Program-made: the position numbers and the translations under genes
Assembly (NCBI GenBank): GCA_963828825.1
Contig: CAWHGF010000004.1
Coordinates: 682,001 to 746,000 of the forward strand
Length of the DNA: 64,000 bases
Origin: Bog-473 sp963828825
Lineage (GTDB): Bacteria > Actinomycetota > Acidimicrobiia > Acidimicrobiales > RAAP-2
Reading direction: 5' to 3'
In this document: piece after piece, positions 45,646 to 55,485 of the stretch
Numbering within the stretch: the stretch's first letter is position 1
Layout: every line of letters starts with the position of its first letter
Notes under the pieces: generated by a model
Seen by the model: only the letters and a program-made list of their open reading frames with translations
The model's database searches: none
What the model was told of the DNA's origin: nothing

Positions 45646-46980
45646 ATGACCGACACCGTCGACGATCCGATCGCTACCGGAGAGAGCCCGGAGGGGCAGC
45701 CGGCCAGCGGCACGCCGGCTGTGGCGCTCGACCACGAGGAGCTCGTCGTCCTCGCCCCCGACGTCCTCGCCGACTCCCTGGGCGACTATCTCCGGGCATG
45801 GTGGAAGCGCATCCGCGGGGGCGAGAGCGGGGCGCTCCCCATCATCATCGGGCTCATCGTCATCTGCATTTTCTTCGACGTGCAGTCGAGCGCCTTTCTG
45901 ACTGCGGGCAACATCGTCAACCTGTTCGTGCAGGCGGCCTTCATCATCCTGCTCGGCCTGGCCGAGCTCTACGCCCTCATTCTGAGCGAAATCGACCTCT
46001 CGGTGGGCTTCGTGGGTGCGGTCGGGGCCGCCATCGCACTCGCGCTGATGGGCGCACCCCAGAACTGGCCCTGGTGGGCTGCGCTGATCGTCGGCCTGGC
46101 CGCGTGCGCCATCATCGGCGCCTTCCAGGGTGCGCTCATCACGAGACTCAGAATCCCCTCCTTCGTCGTCACACTGGCCGGCCTCCTGGGCTGGCAGGGA
46201 GTACTCATCTACGTCTTCGACGTGGACAAGGGTGCCGTCGGCGGGGTGATCACCATCTCCAACAGCGTGATCGACGACCTCGTCAGCGGCACCATGACAC
46301 CGGCGGTGGCCTGGATCATCCTGGTCGTGTCGGTCGGCCTCTTCGCGTTGACCACACTGCTGCGCTCCTCCCGTCGACGGGCCCAGGGGCTCGCCGCGCC
46401 GCCGTTGGGCATCTCACTGCTGATGGTCGGCGCAGTCACGGTGGCGGGTGTCGTGCTGGTGTGGGTGTGCAATCTCAACCGAGGCGTCGTTACGCCGGTG
46501 CAGGGGGTTCCCTGGGTCCTTCCCATCGTCATCGCCATCCTCGTCGCCTCGTCGTTCCTGCTGTCGCGCACCCGCCTCGGCCGGTACATCTATGCCATCG
46601 GCGCCAGCCCCGAGGCGGCCCGCCGGGCGGGCATCAAAGTGGCGCGGATCCGGACGATCGCGTTCGCCCTCTGCAGCTTCACCGCCGGCCTGGCTGCAGT
46701 GGCGTACGCGTCGCGGCTGGGCTCCATCTCCGTCGGCTTCGACGGCGGCACCTACGTGCTGTACGCCGTCGCCGCGGCCGTCATCGGCGGCGCCAGCCTC
46801 TTCGGCGGATACGGCAAACCTATCCACCCCCTCCTGGGAGGCCTCGTGATCGCCACCCTCACGAACGGCCTGGCCCTCCTCAACATCACGACCGCCGGCA
46901 CCGACATCGCCACTGCGGCCGTGCTGATCGTCGCCGTTGCCGTCGATGCGACGCTGCGGCGCCGCGGCCGGACGGCCTGA
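45646..46980 (+). CDS. Sugar ABC transporter permease (XylH/RbsC family)
   Basis: 444 residues. A cytosolic N-terminal stretch of about 60 residues precedes the first of about ten membrane helices. The family segments LILSEIDLSVGFVGAVGAAI (periplasmic-side loop), IGAFQGALITRLRIPSFVVT and IKVARIRTIAFALCSFTAGL are present. A large insert around 185-225 (RSSRRRAQGLAAPPLG) lengthens a cytosolic loop. It forms the membrane channel with the preceding ATPase and binding protein. Confidence 0.9.
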   Translation: MTDTVDDPIATGESPEGQPASGTPAVALDHEELVVLAPDVLADSLGDYLRAWWKRIRGGESGALPIIIGLIVICIFFDVQSSAFLTAGNIVNLFVQAAFIILLGLAELYALILSEIDLSVGFVGAVGAAIALALMGAPQNWPWWAALIVGLAACAIIGAFQGALITRLRIPSFVVTLAGLLGWQGVLIYVFDVDKGAVGGVITISNSVIDDLVSGTMTPAVAWIILVVSVGLFALTTLLRSSRRRAQGLAAPPLGISLLMVGAVTVAGVVLVWVCNLNRGVVTPVQGVPWVLPIVIAILVASSFLLSRTRLGRYIYAIGASPEAARRAGIKVARIRTIAFALCSFTAGLAAVAYASRLGSISVGFDGGTYVLYAVAAAVIGGASLFGGYGKPIHPLLGGLVIATLTNGLALLNITTAGTDIATAAVLIVAVAVDATLRRRGRTA

Positions 46981-47007
46981 CCCCTCGGCGACGGCCCGGG
47001 CACTTCT

Positions 47008-48594
47008 GTGCGACGCCGCCGGCACGGCATCACCGGTGCGGCGATCGCGTTGCTCGCGCTCGCCGGGGGCGGACCGGCACTTGCCGCGACCACAACGCCC
47101 ACGACGACCACGGCGACCTCGACGCCGTCGTGGTCCGTTTACCACGGCAGCGCCGAAGGCAGCGGGCTCGCCGCGTCGGTCACATCCGTCAACGTCCATT
47201 CACCCGCCTGGACCTCACCTAACCTCGATGGCCAGCTCTACGGTGAACCGCTGGTGTCGGGCGGTCAGGTCTTCGTGGCCACCGAGAACGACACCGTCTA
47301 CGCCCTGTCGGCGACAACGGGCGCTGTGGTCTGGTCGAGCCACCTCGGCACGCCGGTGCCGGCGGGATCGCTCCCCTGTGGTGACATCACCCCGACCGTC
47401 GGCATCACCGGAACGCCGGTGATCGACGAGACGCGTTCCGAGATCTTCGTGGTGGCCGACGAGCTGGTCAACGGCAGCGCGGCACACGAGCTGGTCGGAC
47501 TGAGCACCGTCACCGGGAAGACCGAGCTGACCCAGGGCGTCGACCCCGCGGGGTCCACCCCGACCGCGCTACTCCAGCGCACCGGGCTGACGCTCGACGC
47601 CGGCCGGGTGGTCTTCGGCTACGGCGGCAACTACGGCGACTGCGCCTCCTACCGCGGCCGAGTGGTCTCCGTGCCCGAAGTCGGCGGCACGCCGGACGTC
47701 TTCACCGTCGACTCGGCGCCCGGGGACAGCCAGGGCGCCATCTGGATGGGAGGCGCCGCGCCGGTCGTGGACGCCAGCGGCAACATATGGGTGGAGGCCG
47801 GCAACGGCTCGGTGTACTCGTCTTCACAGGCCTATGACGACAGCGACTCGGTGCTCGAGCTCTCACCGTCGCTCACGCTCCTCCAGTACTTCGCGCCCTC
47901 TTCGTGGCCCACCAACAACGCGCACGACCTCGACATGTCAACCGCCCCGGCCCTGCTCTCGGACGGCCAGGTCGTGGCAGCCGGCAAGTCACGCATCGTC
48001 TACCTACTCGACCGGGCCACCCTCGGTGGGATCGGGGATCAGGAGGCGACGTTGCCGGCGGCCTGCGGCGACGACATCGACGGCGGGGTCGCCGTGGTGG
48101 GCACGACCGTCTACCTCCCCTGCGTGAGCGGGCCCATCGCCGTGCAGGCGTCGGCCTCCCCCGCCGGGGCCCGTCTCCTGTGGAGCGCCTCGGTCGGCGG
48201 CGGACCGCCCATCGTGGCCGCCGGGCTGGTCTGGACCATCGGCCAGGACGGCGTCCTCTACGGCCTCAACCCGTCCACCGGCGCCGTGGTGGAACGCGCG
48301 AGCATCGGCACGCCAGCCAACCATTTCCCCACCCCTTCGGTGGGAGCGGGCCTCCTCCTGGCACCCGCCGCGGACCGCGTCGTGGCCTTCACGGCGTCCG
48401 CGGCCGCCGCCCCGAGCACGACGACCACGACGGCTCCCACGACGACGACCGGGCGCGCCACGACGACGACCACGCTGCCGGCCCATTCGGGCTCGACGAA
48501 CCCATGGGTGATCGCGGCGGCCGTTGTCGCCAGCCTCGTTGTCCTCGCCGGCGTGACCTGGTTCCTGCGGCGCCGGCACAGGGCGCGGCGTTAA
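47008..48594 (+). CDS. Secreted, C-terminally anchored PQQ-like beta-propeller protein
   Basis: 528 residues. A signal peptide (5-26) and a Thr-rich linker lead into repeats of the PQQ-like propeller type (WSVYHGSAEGSGL; GEPLVSGGQVFVATENDTVY; ALSATTGAVVWSSHLG), through about 440. A Thr/Pro-rich stalk (450-490) precedes one membrane helix (about 498-520) and a basic tail, so the propeller is outside the cell. No Trp/Cys pattern for PQQ binding is visible, so a dehydrogenase role is unlikely. It starts 28 bases after the permease gene and may be read with it; a sugar-binding role is conceivable. GTG start at 47008. Confidence 0.75.
   Translation: MRRRRHGITGAAIALLALAGGGPALAATTTPTTTTATSTPSWSVYHGSAEGSGLAASVTSVNVHSPAWTSPNLDGQLYGEPLVSGGQVFVATENDTVYALSATTGAVVWSSHLGTPVPAGSLPCGDITPTVGITGTPVIDETRSEIFVVADELVNGSAAHELVGLSTVTGKTELTQGVDPAGSTPTALLQRTGLTLDAGRVVFGYGGNYGDCASYRGRVVSVPEVGGTPDVFTVDSAPGDSQGAIWMGGAAPVVDASGNIWVEAGNGSVYSSSQAYDDSDSVLELSPSLTLLQYFAPSSWPTNNAHDLDMSTAPALLSDGQVVAAGKSRIVYLLDRATLGGIGDQEATLPAACGDDIDGGVAVVGTTVYLPCVSGPIAVQASASPAGARLLWSASVGGGPPIVAAGLVWTIGQDGVLYGLNPSTGAVVERASIGTPANHFPTPSVGAGLLLAPAADRVVAFTASAAAAPSTTTTTAPTTTTGRATTTTTLPAHSGSTNPWVIAAAVVASLVVLAGVTWFLRRRHRARR
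48417..48477. repeat. Low-complexity ACG/ACC tract coding for a Thr stalk
   Basis: A stretch rich in ACG and ACC codons that encodes Thr runs of the propeller protein's stalk. It is prone to slippage and may vary in length between strains. Confidence 0.55.
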
Positions 48595-48875
48595 CGAGCG
48601 GAAAGCATGATCTCGAGCAGGGTGCCCACGCCGGCCACGACCAGCGAGATCGACACGATGACCGCCATCACCTGTATCAGTGGCCGATGCATGGGCTCCC
48701 AATCGCCGACGTCGGCGAACTGGTCCAGCACGGTGCCGTCGGCGTCTGCCCACGCCGCCTCCCCGGGAGGGCGGTCGCCGAGGGGACGTGGCTCGCGGGT
48801 CACCAGGTACCCGACGAACGGGCCCAGCCCCTCTGGAAAGTGGGGCTGCGGCGGTCCGGGAACGTGACCCTGCAT
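48591..48875 (-). CDS. Small protein with a C-terminal membrane helix
   Basis: 94 residues. Residues 1-65 are polar and Pro-rich; a single helix (about 67-87, VMAVIVSISLVVAGVGTLL) ends the protein with its C-terminus outside or in the membrane. The ATG at 48875 is chosen because upstream codons are Pro/Arg noise. No family recognised. It overlaps the stop of the propeller gene by four bases, tail to tail. Confidence 0.5.
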   Translation of the reverse strand: MQGHVPGPPQPHFPEGLGPFVGYLVTREPRPLGDRPPGEAAWADADGTVLDQFADVGDWEPMHRPLIQVMAVIVSISLVVAGVGTLLEIMLSAR

Positions 48876-48936
48876 CAGCGGCCACGTTAGCGCTGCATGT
48901 GCCGTCGCCGGCAGCCGACGTCTACCCTCTCGACCC

Positions 48937-51222
48937 ATGGACGAACCCCAGCAGATCGGCTTCACCGCGGCCGAGTCGACGCCTCGCTTCCCACACGACC
49001 CCAAGCCCCCGCAGGGTGCCCCCAACGTCATCGCCATCGTGCTCGACGACACCGGCTTCGGCCACCTGGGCGCCTTCGGCTCGGACATCGGGACGCCGCA
49101 CCTCGACGGTCTGGCAGCGGGCGGTGCGCCGTTCAACCGCTTCCACGTGACCTCGCTGTGCTCGCCGACGAGGGCGTCGTTCTTCACCGGCCGCAACCAC
49201 CACGCCGTCGGGATGGGTTTCCTGGCCGACATCCCGCTCGCCTTTCCGGGCTACCACGCCCGGTTGCCCAAGACAGCTGCCCCGCTTCCCCGCCTCCTGC
49301 GCGACGCCGGGTACTCGACGATGGCCGTCGGCAAGTGGCACCTCACACCGCGCTGGCAGCGCTCGGCGGCGGGGCCCTTCGACAGCTGGCCCCTCGGCCT
49401 CGGGTTCGAGCGCTACTACGGGTTCCTGCAGGGCGACACCAACCACTGGACCCCGAATCTCGTCTGCGACAATCACTACATCGAGCCGCCACGGCGGCCC
49501 GAGGAGGGCTACCACCTGAGCGAGGACCTGGCCGATCAGGCCGTCCGCATGGTGCAGGACCAACAGCAGGGGACGCCGGGAAAGCCCTTCTTCTTGTACT
49601 TCGCCCTCGGCGCCATGCACGCCCCCCACCACGTGGCACCCGAGTGGGTCGACCCGTACCGGGGCGTGTTCGACAAGGGATGGGACGCCTGGCGGGCGGA
49701 GCTGTTCGCACGCCAGTGCGCGTCGGGCATGGTGCCGGAGGGCACCGTGCTGACGGAGCGGCCCGGCTGGGTCCAGGCCTGGGACGACCTGACGGGTGAG
49801 GAGCGCCGCATGCTCGCTCGCCAGCAAGAGGTCTTCGCCGGCTTCCTGACTCATACCGATGCCCAGGTCGGCCGGGTCCTGTCGTCGCTGGAAGACCTCG
49901 GGGCGCTGGACAACACGCTGGTCATGGTCTTCTCCGACAACGGCGCCAGCGCAGAGGGGGGCCGGGCCGGCAGCGTCAACGAACACCGGTTCACCGCGCA
50001 CATCCGGGAGTCAATGGCGGAGAACCTCGCCCACTACGACGACTGGGGCGGATTCAGCACCTACAACCACTACTCCTGGGCGTGGGCCTGGGCCGGCAAC
50101 ACGCCGCACAAGCTCTGGAAGCGCTACACGTGGCTGGGCGGGACGCGCACGCCCCTCATCGTGCACTGGCCCGGACGGATCGCCGGTCCGGGCACCGTGC
50201 GTGGCCAATTCGCCCACGCCATCGACCTCATGCCGACGATCATGGGCGCCGCCGGCCTCGAAATCCCGGACGAGGTGGACGGCGTGGCCCAGCAGCCGTT
50301 GGACGGTGTCAGCCTCCTGTCCGCGCTCGGGGACCCGGCCGCCCCCGAGCTGCACCAGACGCAGTACTTCGAGATGATGGGGTCGCGCTCCATCTACCAC
50401 GATGGGTGGAAGGCGACGACCAATCACATCAGCACCGGCATCCTCGACGAAGAGGAGCTCGCGGTCGGCAGCCGCAACTTCGAAGAGGACCGTTGGGAGC
50501 TCTTCGACCTCACGGCGGACTTCTCGGAGGCAACCGACCGCGCCGACGACGAGCCCGACCGGCTCGAGCGCATGCGCGACCTGTGGGACGCCGAGGCGCA
50601 CCGTAACAACGTCCTTCCCGTTTCCGACGGCCTGGTCGACCGCCTCGGGGGCTTCATCCCTCCCCTGTGGCCCGCCGGGCCGTCGCGGACGTTCCGTCCC
50701 GGTGGCGGTGCGGTCGCCGACGAATCGGTCCCCATGCTCTGGGGAGGATTCGACATCACGGCCGACATCGACACCGACCGCGACGGGGCCGACGGCGTCG
50801 TCTTCGCCCTCGGCGACTGGTTCGGGGGCTACGCCCTCTACCTGGTGGGTGGGCGCGCGCACTTCACCTTCGCACGGGCCGCGGACGCGCTCGAGCTGGC
50901 GATGCCGTCGGTCCTCGGCGCCGGACACCACGAGATCGGCGTCTCCTATGCAGTGGGTGAAGGTGGCGGGGCGGGCCGCATGGTCCTGCTGGTCGACGGG
51001 GCGCAGGTCGACGAGGCGGCCGTCGAGGGGATGCTCCCCGTCGCCGTCCAGCACGGCGGGGCGGGATTGCGACTGGGCCGGGACAGTGGGTTCCCCGTGT
51101 CAGCGCGCTACAGCCCACCGGCACCCTTCATGGGGACGGTGCACGGGGTCCGGATCGACACCCCGGGCTCGCGGCGGCCGGACGCGGCCGACGAGGTGCG
51201 CGCCGCGCTCCACGCCGATTAG
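48937..51222 (+). CDS. Arylsulfatase-type sulfatase
   Basis: 761 residues of the alkaline-phosphatase fold. The formylglycine motif is CSPTR (75-79), the first metal Asp pair is at 37-38 (VLDDTG), and FSDNGASAEGG is the second metal segment. The C-terminal 200 residues form a jelly-roll-like region. No signal peptide is visible, so a cytosolic or unusual export location is likely. It needs a formylglycine-generating enzyme, which is not in the window. Monocistronic, with the ATG at 48937. Confidence 0.9.
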   Translation: MDEPQQIGFTAAESTPRFPHDPKPPQGAPNVIAIVLDDTGFGHLGAFGSDIGTPHLDGLAAGGAPFNRFHVTSLCSPTRASFFTGRNHHAVGMGFLADIPLAFPGYHARLPKTAAPLPRLLRDAGYSTMAVGKWHLTPRWQRSAAGPFDSWPLGLGFERYYGFLQGDTNHWTPNLVCDNHYIEPPRRPEEGYHLSEDLADQAVRMVQDQQQGTPGKPFFLYFALGAMHAPHHVAPEWVDPYRGVFDKGWDAWRAELFARQCASGMVPEGTVLTERPGWVQAWDDLTGEERRMLARQQEVFAGFLTHTDAQVGRVLSSLEDLGALDNTLVMVFSDNGASAEGGRAGSVNEHRFTAHIRESMAENLAHYDDWGGFSTYNHYSWAWAWAGNTPHKLWKRYTWLGGTRTPLIVHWPGRIAGPGTVRGQFAHAIDLMPTIMGAAGLEIPDEVDGVAQQPLDGVSLLSALGDPAAPELHQTQYFEMMGSRSIYHDGWKATTNHISTGILDEEELAVGSRNFEEDRWELFDLTADFSEATDRADDEPDRLERMRDLWDAEAHRNNVLPVSDGLVDRLGGFIPPLWPAGPSRTFRPGGGAVADESVPMLWGGFDITADIDTDRDGADGVVFALGDWFGGYALYLVGGRAHFTFARAADALELAMPSVLGAGHHEIGVSYAVGEGGGAGRMVLLVDGAQVDEAAVEGMLPVAVQHGGAGLRLGRDSGFPVSARYSPPAPFMGTVHGVRIDTPGSRRPDAADEVRAALHAD

Positions 51223-51237
51223 CTGCGGGTCTGGAAC

Positions 51238-51720
51238 TCAGGCTTCGGCGGCCGCGCTGCGGGCGTGCGACAGGTGCTCACGGGTGTGGCGCGCCGGCAC
51301 AGCCGCCAGCTCGACGGTGGGAAGGATGCGGCCCCCGGCCGGCCCGAACGGGGCGCTGCGGTCGAGCTCCTCGTCGCTGAACTCCCGAAGCGCCGCCTCC
51401 AGTCGGGCACCGCTGTCCTCGAGCAGCGTCAGCGTCTCGGCCGGCGTGACGGACGCGGCTCGCACCGCGTGCTCGGCATTGGCCTGGTCGATCATGGCGG
51501 TGGTGTCGGTGACGCCGTCGCCCTGAGCCATCTCCTCCAACCAGCGCCGGCTGATCCCGTGCGACTCGGCAATGTGATGGAGGACCACGCCGACCGTCCA
51601 CCCTTCGCCCGGCACAGGCCGCACCCACGCATCGTCGTGGCACGATCGGGCGAACGCCAGCGCCTGCGCATTGGCGCGTGCGAAATCGTCGGCGAGCGCG
51701 GCCGCCCTCTCACTCGCCAT
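51238..51720 (-). CDS. DinB-like metal-dependent protein
   Basis: 160 residues, four-helix bundle. The metal ligands of the DinB/mycothiol-isomerase superfamily appear at the usual places: His48 or His49 in VVLHHIAESHG, and His145 and His149 near the end (ARHTREHLSHA). Such proteins often use mycothiol or bacillithiol, so a thiol transferase or isomerase role is possible. It overlaps the upstream ketopantoate-reductase-like gene by 11 bases, so both are translated from one mRNA. Confidence 0.75.
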   Translation of the reverse strand: MASERAAALADDFARANAQALAFARSCHDDAWVRPVPGEGWTVGVVLHHIAESHGISRRWLEEMAQGDGVTDTTAMIDQANAEHAVRAASVTPAETLTLLEDSGARLEAALREFSDEELDRSAPFGPAGGRILPTVELAAVPARHTREHLSHARSAAAEA

Positions 51721-52684
51721 GTGGCAACCCGGCCAGCGCGCTCAGCTCCTCGATACCCCATGCGCCGGGAGCGGCGCCCTCGTCGGCGGCCCGGATGGCC
51801 AGGCGCTGCAGCAGCGCGTTCACCGGGGTCGGCACGCCGTGGAGCGCACCCATGAGCACGATCTCGCCGTTGAGGAACTCGGCCTCGATCGACCCGGTCC
51901 CACGGGCGAGGCTCTGCCAGCTGGAACCGCCCTGCCACTCCCCTGAGGACGTCGGCGCCAGCTGCAAGTAGCCGTCCCTGCGTTCGCGGTCCTCCTCGGA
52001 GGTCGCCACGGCGATCCCCGCTGCGGCCAACGCCTCCGTGCCCTCGCGCTGCGCCTCACGCGCCAGTGGGGAGGACCTGCCCTCGGGTCCGGCCAGAGCC
52101 TCGACCGCGTTGGCCAGGTTCATCAGGAGCTTGCGGTACTTCCAGCGCATGATGTCCGGCCGGGCCACCGACTGGAATGTCGTCGTCGCGATGGCGTCCG
52201 CGATCGCCCGGCCCCGGTCGTCCAGGCCAGAGGGGAAACGGCCCAGATCGAGCATCCCCGAGACGGGGGCCGAGTGGACCTGGACGACACCGGGGCGCAG
52301 TTGGGTGGCCGGGCACATGACGCACACGCCATAGGTGTGCGGGAAGTGGCGCAGCACACGGCGCTCGTTCTCCACCCCGTTCTGCATGCAGACCACCGGG
52401 GTCGACGGGGGCGCCGCACCGAGCTGCGTGAGCGCATGGTCGGTGTCCTGGCCCTTCACGGCCAGCAGGACGACGGCGTCGCCGTCCCACGACGCCTGCG
52501 CCGGATCCGCGACGACCGGGATGGGCAGGGTGACCGTCTCGCCCGGCGCTTCGAGGACGAGGCCCGACTGCAGGGCGCGGCCGTGCTCGCCCCGGGCCAC
52601 CAGGGTGACGTCGTAGCCCCTCTGGAACAGGCGGGCGCCGACCGCGCCCCCGATGGCACCGGCCCCGAGCACGACGAAGCGCAT
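51710..52684 (-). CDS. Ketopantoate reductase-family (ApbA/PanE) protein
   Basis: 324 residues. The NADP motif VLGAGAIGGAVGARLFQRG is at the start. CMQNGVENE holds the substrate-binding Asn, and the C-terminal domain reads KYRKLLMNLANAVEALAG, with the conserved Lys and Asn. PanE-like paralogues often reduce other 2-oxoacids, and the other pantothenate genes are absent, so I do not assign panE. First gene of a two-gene unit with the DinB-like gene. Divergent from the MpaB gene, with only 33 bases between starts. Confidence 0.85.
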   Translation of the reverse strand: MRFVVLGAGAIGGAVGARLFQRGYDVTLVARGEHGRALQSGLVLEAPGETVTLPIPVVADPAQASWDGDAVVLLAVKGQDTDHALTQLGAAPPSTPVVCMQNGVENERRVLRHFPHTYGVCVMCPATQLRPGVVQVHSAPVSGMLDLGRFPSGLDDRGRAIADAIATTTFQSVARPDIMRWKYRKLLMNLANAVEALAGPEGRSSPLAREAQREGTEALAAAGIAVATSEEDRERRDGYLQLAPTSSGEWQGGSSWQSLARGTGSIEAEFLNGEIVLMGALHGVPTPVNALLQRLAIRAADEGAAPGAWGIEELSALAGLPHGE

Positions 52685-52717
52685 GGAAGCCACTCTGCCA
52701 CGTGCCAAGCTTTCCCC

Positions 52718-53650
52718 GTGACGTCGTTGAACCCGGTGGAGCGCGCGACCGCGTTGGGCGGCACGGTGGCGGGCGCCCCGCTGCGCCTCGTCGGTGGACT
52801 GACGGCCCCGGCCCGCGGCGACATGGCCCGGAACGTGCGGCGCGCCATCGGCATCAGAGAACGGCCGGCCCCGATCGCCAACGACCCGGACGAGGCCTTT
52901 CTGCCGCCCGGCGGGATGGCCCGGAGGATCCACGCCGACCTGCCCGTCATGTTGATCGGCGGCGTCACCGCACTCTTGCTCCAGGCGCTGCACCCGCTCG
53001 CCATGGCGGGAGTGGCGGAGCACTCCAGCTATCAGGAGGACCCGCTGGGCCGCCTGCGCCGGACGGCGTCCTTCGTCGGCACGACGACCTTCGGCACGGT
53101 GGACCAGGCCGAGGCGGCCATCGCCCAGGTGCACCGGGTCCACCGCCGCGTCAAGGGCATCGCCCCCGACGGGCGGCCCTACTCGGCCGCCGATCCCGAG
53201 CTGGTGACCTTCATCCACGTGGCCGAGGTGGCCAGCTTCCTGGCGTCGTCACAGCGTTACGGGACCCGGGCCTTGACCCCCGACGAGTGCGATCGCTACT
53301 ACGAGGAGGTGGCGCCGGTGGCGCTGGCACTCGGGGCGACCTGGGCCCCGCGCTCGTCGGCCGAGGTGGAGAGCTACCTCCTGCGGCTACGGCCCGAGCT
53401 GTACGCCGGTCCGCAGGCCAGAGCGGCCCGGGACTGGCTCCTGCGTGGGGTGGCCCGGCGGCCGAGCGAGCGCGCCGTCTACTCGCTCGTGGTGGCGGCC
53501 GCCATCGGCGTCCTGCCGGGGTGGGCCCGACGGGAGCTCGGGCTGTCCATCGCCGGACCGCTGGACCTGCTCGTCGACACCGCGGCGGTGACACCGCTGA
53601 CGCGCGGGCTGTCCGCCGCGCTGCGCTGGATGGTCGCCCCGCCCGAGTGA
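52718..53650 (+). CDS. DUF2236 (MpaB/Lcp-like) oxygenase-family protein
   Basis: 310 residues of the DUF2236 family, which includes the rubber oxygenase Lcp and mycophenolic-acid MpaB. Helical fold; the segment LLLQALHPLAMAGVAEHSSY has the proximal His, and FIHVAEVASFLASSQRYG has the second His used to bind heme b or metal. The start is GTG at 52718. Oxidises an unknown unsaturated substrate. Intact and monocistronic. Confidence 0.85.
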   Translation: MTSLNPVERATALGGTVAGAPLRLVGGLTAPARGDMARNVRRAIGIRERPAPIANDPDEAFLPPGGMARRIHADLPVMLIGGVTALLLQALHPLAMAGVAEHSSYQEDPLGRLRRTASFVGTTTFGTVDQAEAAIAQVHRVHRRVKGIAPDGRPYSAADPELVTFIHVAEVASFLASSQRYGTRALTPDECDRYYEEVAPVALALGATWAPRSSAEVESYLLRLRPELYAGPQARAARDWLLRGVARRPSERAVYSLVVAAAIGVLPGWARRELGLSIAGPLDLLVDTAAVTPLTRGLSAALRWMVAPPE

Positions 53651-53656
53651 CCCGGC

Positions 53657-54398
53657 TCAGGTGGCCAGGGAGAGCCCGCCGTCGACGACCACGACCTGGC
53701 CCGTGACGTAGCTGGCGCGTGCCAGCGACAGGATCACCTCGGCGACGTCCTCGGGTTGGCCCGAGCGCTTGAGCGGAGCCACCTGGGAGACCACCTCGCG
53801 GACGACATCCCAGTCCGCCGTCCACGGCGTGTCGACCAGGCCAGGCGCCACGGCGTTGACCCGCACCTCGGGTCCGACCACCTTGGCCAGCAGCACGGTC
53901 ATGTGATTGAGAGCGGCCTTGCTGGCGGCGTAGGGGATGGAGGAGCCGGTCGGGCGCACGCCGGCCACCGAGGCGACGTTGACCACCGACCCGTGGGCCT
54001 CGCGTAGCGACCGGGATCGCCGCCACCGACATGGCCCAGGTCCCAAAGACGTTGACCTCGAAGATGCGGCGCCACACATCGACGGTCGCCGCCGCAAGGT
54101 CGTGATGCGGAATCACCGCGGTGGTCCCCGCGTTGTTCACGAGCGTGTCGAGCCGACCCCACCGATGGAGCGCGGCGGCGACCATTCGTTCGGGCACGCC
54201 CGGGTCTGTGATGTCCCCCTGCAGGTAGAGCGCGTCGGGCAGGGAGGCGGCGACTGCCTCGCCCTGCTCGACGGAGCGCGCCGAGTTGACGAGGACGGCG
54301 GCCCCCTCGGCGGCGAAGGCCCGCGCCGTGGCGGCTCCGATGCCGCTGGAGGAACCCGTCACGACCACGACCTGTCCCTGCAGGGAGGCGCCGCTCAC
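53657..54398 (-). pseudogene. Short-chain dehydrogenase/reductase (SDR), frameshifted
   Basis: Classical SDR of about 247 residues. The N-terminal half has VVVTGSSSGIGAATARAFAA and the NAG motif LVNNAGTTAVIP. At about 54,005 the frame changes within AAIP...REAHGSVVNVASVAG. The C-terminal half has the catalytic YAASK and ends normally at 53657 (VVVVDGGLSLAT). One indel in a GTCGCTACGCGAG context explains it. It follows the aldose epimerase gene by 11 bases in a common transcript. In this otherwise clean half of the window a sequencing error is more likely than further east-west decay, but mutation cannot be excluded. Confidence 0.75.
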
Positions 54399-54408
54399 CG
54401 CGGTGCCG

Positions 54409-55353
54409 TCACTGGGGTTCAATCCCCCACCGGGCCGTCCACTCCTGCCCCGGCTGGAGCGCAACGACGTCCGTGCCGGTCCGCAGCGCATTGGGCGGGC
54501 AGGTCATGGGCTCAATGGCCACCGCCCGCCGCCGGCGCTGCACCTCGCCGAGCGTGTCGCCCGTGTACACCATGAGATAGGGAAAGGCGTCATCCACCCA
54601 CAGGGCGGCCCCGCCCACGCCACGGGGAGCATCGAGGGTCGCCCGGGCCAACCCTTCCGCGTCACGGTCCAAGGTGGTGAAGGCCGTGTCGAGCACGACC
54701 GGCCCCACGAAGCGGGCCGTCGTGAAGTCCCGGTCGGTGCCCTCGACCGGCGTGCGCGCTCCTGTCGGGAGTCCCCGGTCGTCCACGTCGAGGGTATGGC
54801 GCGCCGGCACGTGCAGGATCGCACCGTCGACCGTCTCGGGCCCGGCGGTCAGGTAGGGGTGGAAGCCGATCCCGAAGGGGATCGCGCCCTCCTCCAGCGA
54901 TTGTGCCCTTGTCGTCACCGTCAGGCCCTCCCGGCCCACGTGGTACTCGAGCTCCAGCAGCAGGGAGAAGGGGTAGCCGGGCGAGGGATGGAGTTGCAGC
55001 CGGAGGGAGAGCTGGTTCTGATGGCGGGTCTGGAGCGTCCAGGGCATCCAGCGCACCAGGCCGTGGATGGCGTTGCGGCGCTCCGGCTCGTCCAGGGCGG
55101 CCTGGGCCCGCACCCCGTTGAACTCGTAGCGGCCGTCGGCCAGGCGGTTGGGCCACGGGGCGAGGACCTGTCCCCGGCCCGAATGGGACCACTCGTCGGC
55201 GCCGAACCCGTCGAGGACGGTGGTCGAGCCGACGGAGTAGGACCGCAGGGTGGCGCCCACCTCGCAGACGATGACTTCCTGGCGGCCGTGACCGATGCGC
55301 CACTGCTGACCGGTGGGCGAGGCGATGGAGATCCTGGGCGAGTGGGCCGGCAT
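54409..55353 (-). CDS. Aldose 1-epimerase family protein
   Basis: 314 residues, galactose-mutarotase fold. The catalytic His of the first motif is in NAIHGLVRWMPW, the second in FGIGFHPYLTAG, and the Glu near the end is in AVAIEPMTCPPNAL. Start ATG at 55353. It would interconvert alpha and beta anomers of sugars, consistent with sugar uptake by the ABC system at 43-47 kb. First gene of a unit with the SDR. Confidence 0.85.
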   Translation of the reverse strand: MPAHSPRISIASPTGQQWRIGHGRQEVIVCEVGATLRSYSVGSTTVLDGFGADEWSHSGRGQVLAPWPNRLADGRYEFNGVRAQAALDEPERRNAIHGLVRWMPWTLQTRHQNQLSLRLQLHPSPGYPFSLLLELEYHVGREGLTVTTRAQSLEEGAIPFGIGFHPYLTAGPETVDGAILHVPARHTLDVDDRGLPTGARTPVEGTDRDFTTARFVGPVVLDTAFTTLDRDAEGLARATLDAPRGVGGAALWVDDAFPYLMVYTGDTLGEVQRRRRAVAIEPMTCPPNALRTGTDVVALQPGQEWTARWGIEPQ

Positions 55354-55485
55354 TGCGAGTGAATTGAAGCAGACCAGGGCCGCGGCATGGGTGAGGGGCC
55401 GTTCAGGGATGGGCGTGACGCCGGGGTGACATCGGGGGTGGACGAACCGGGGGCCCCGGACGGTGGGCGGTAGGGTGAGCACACC

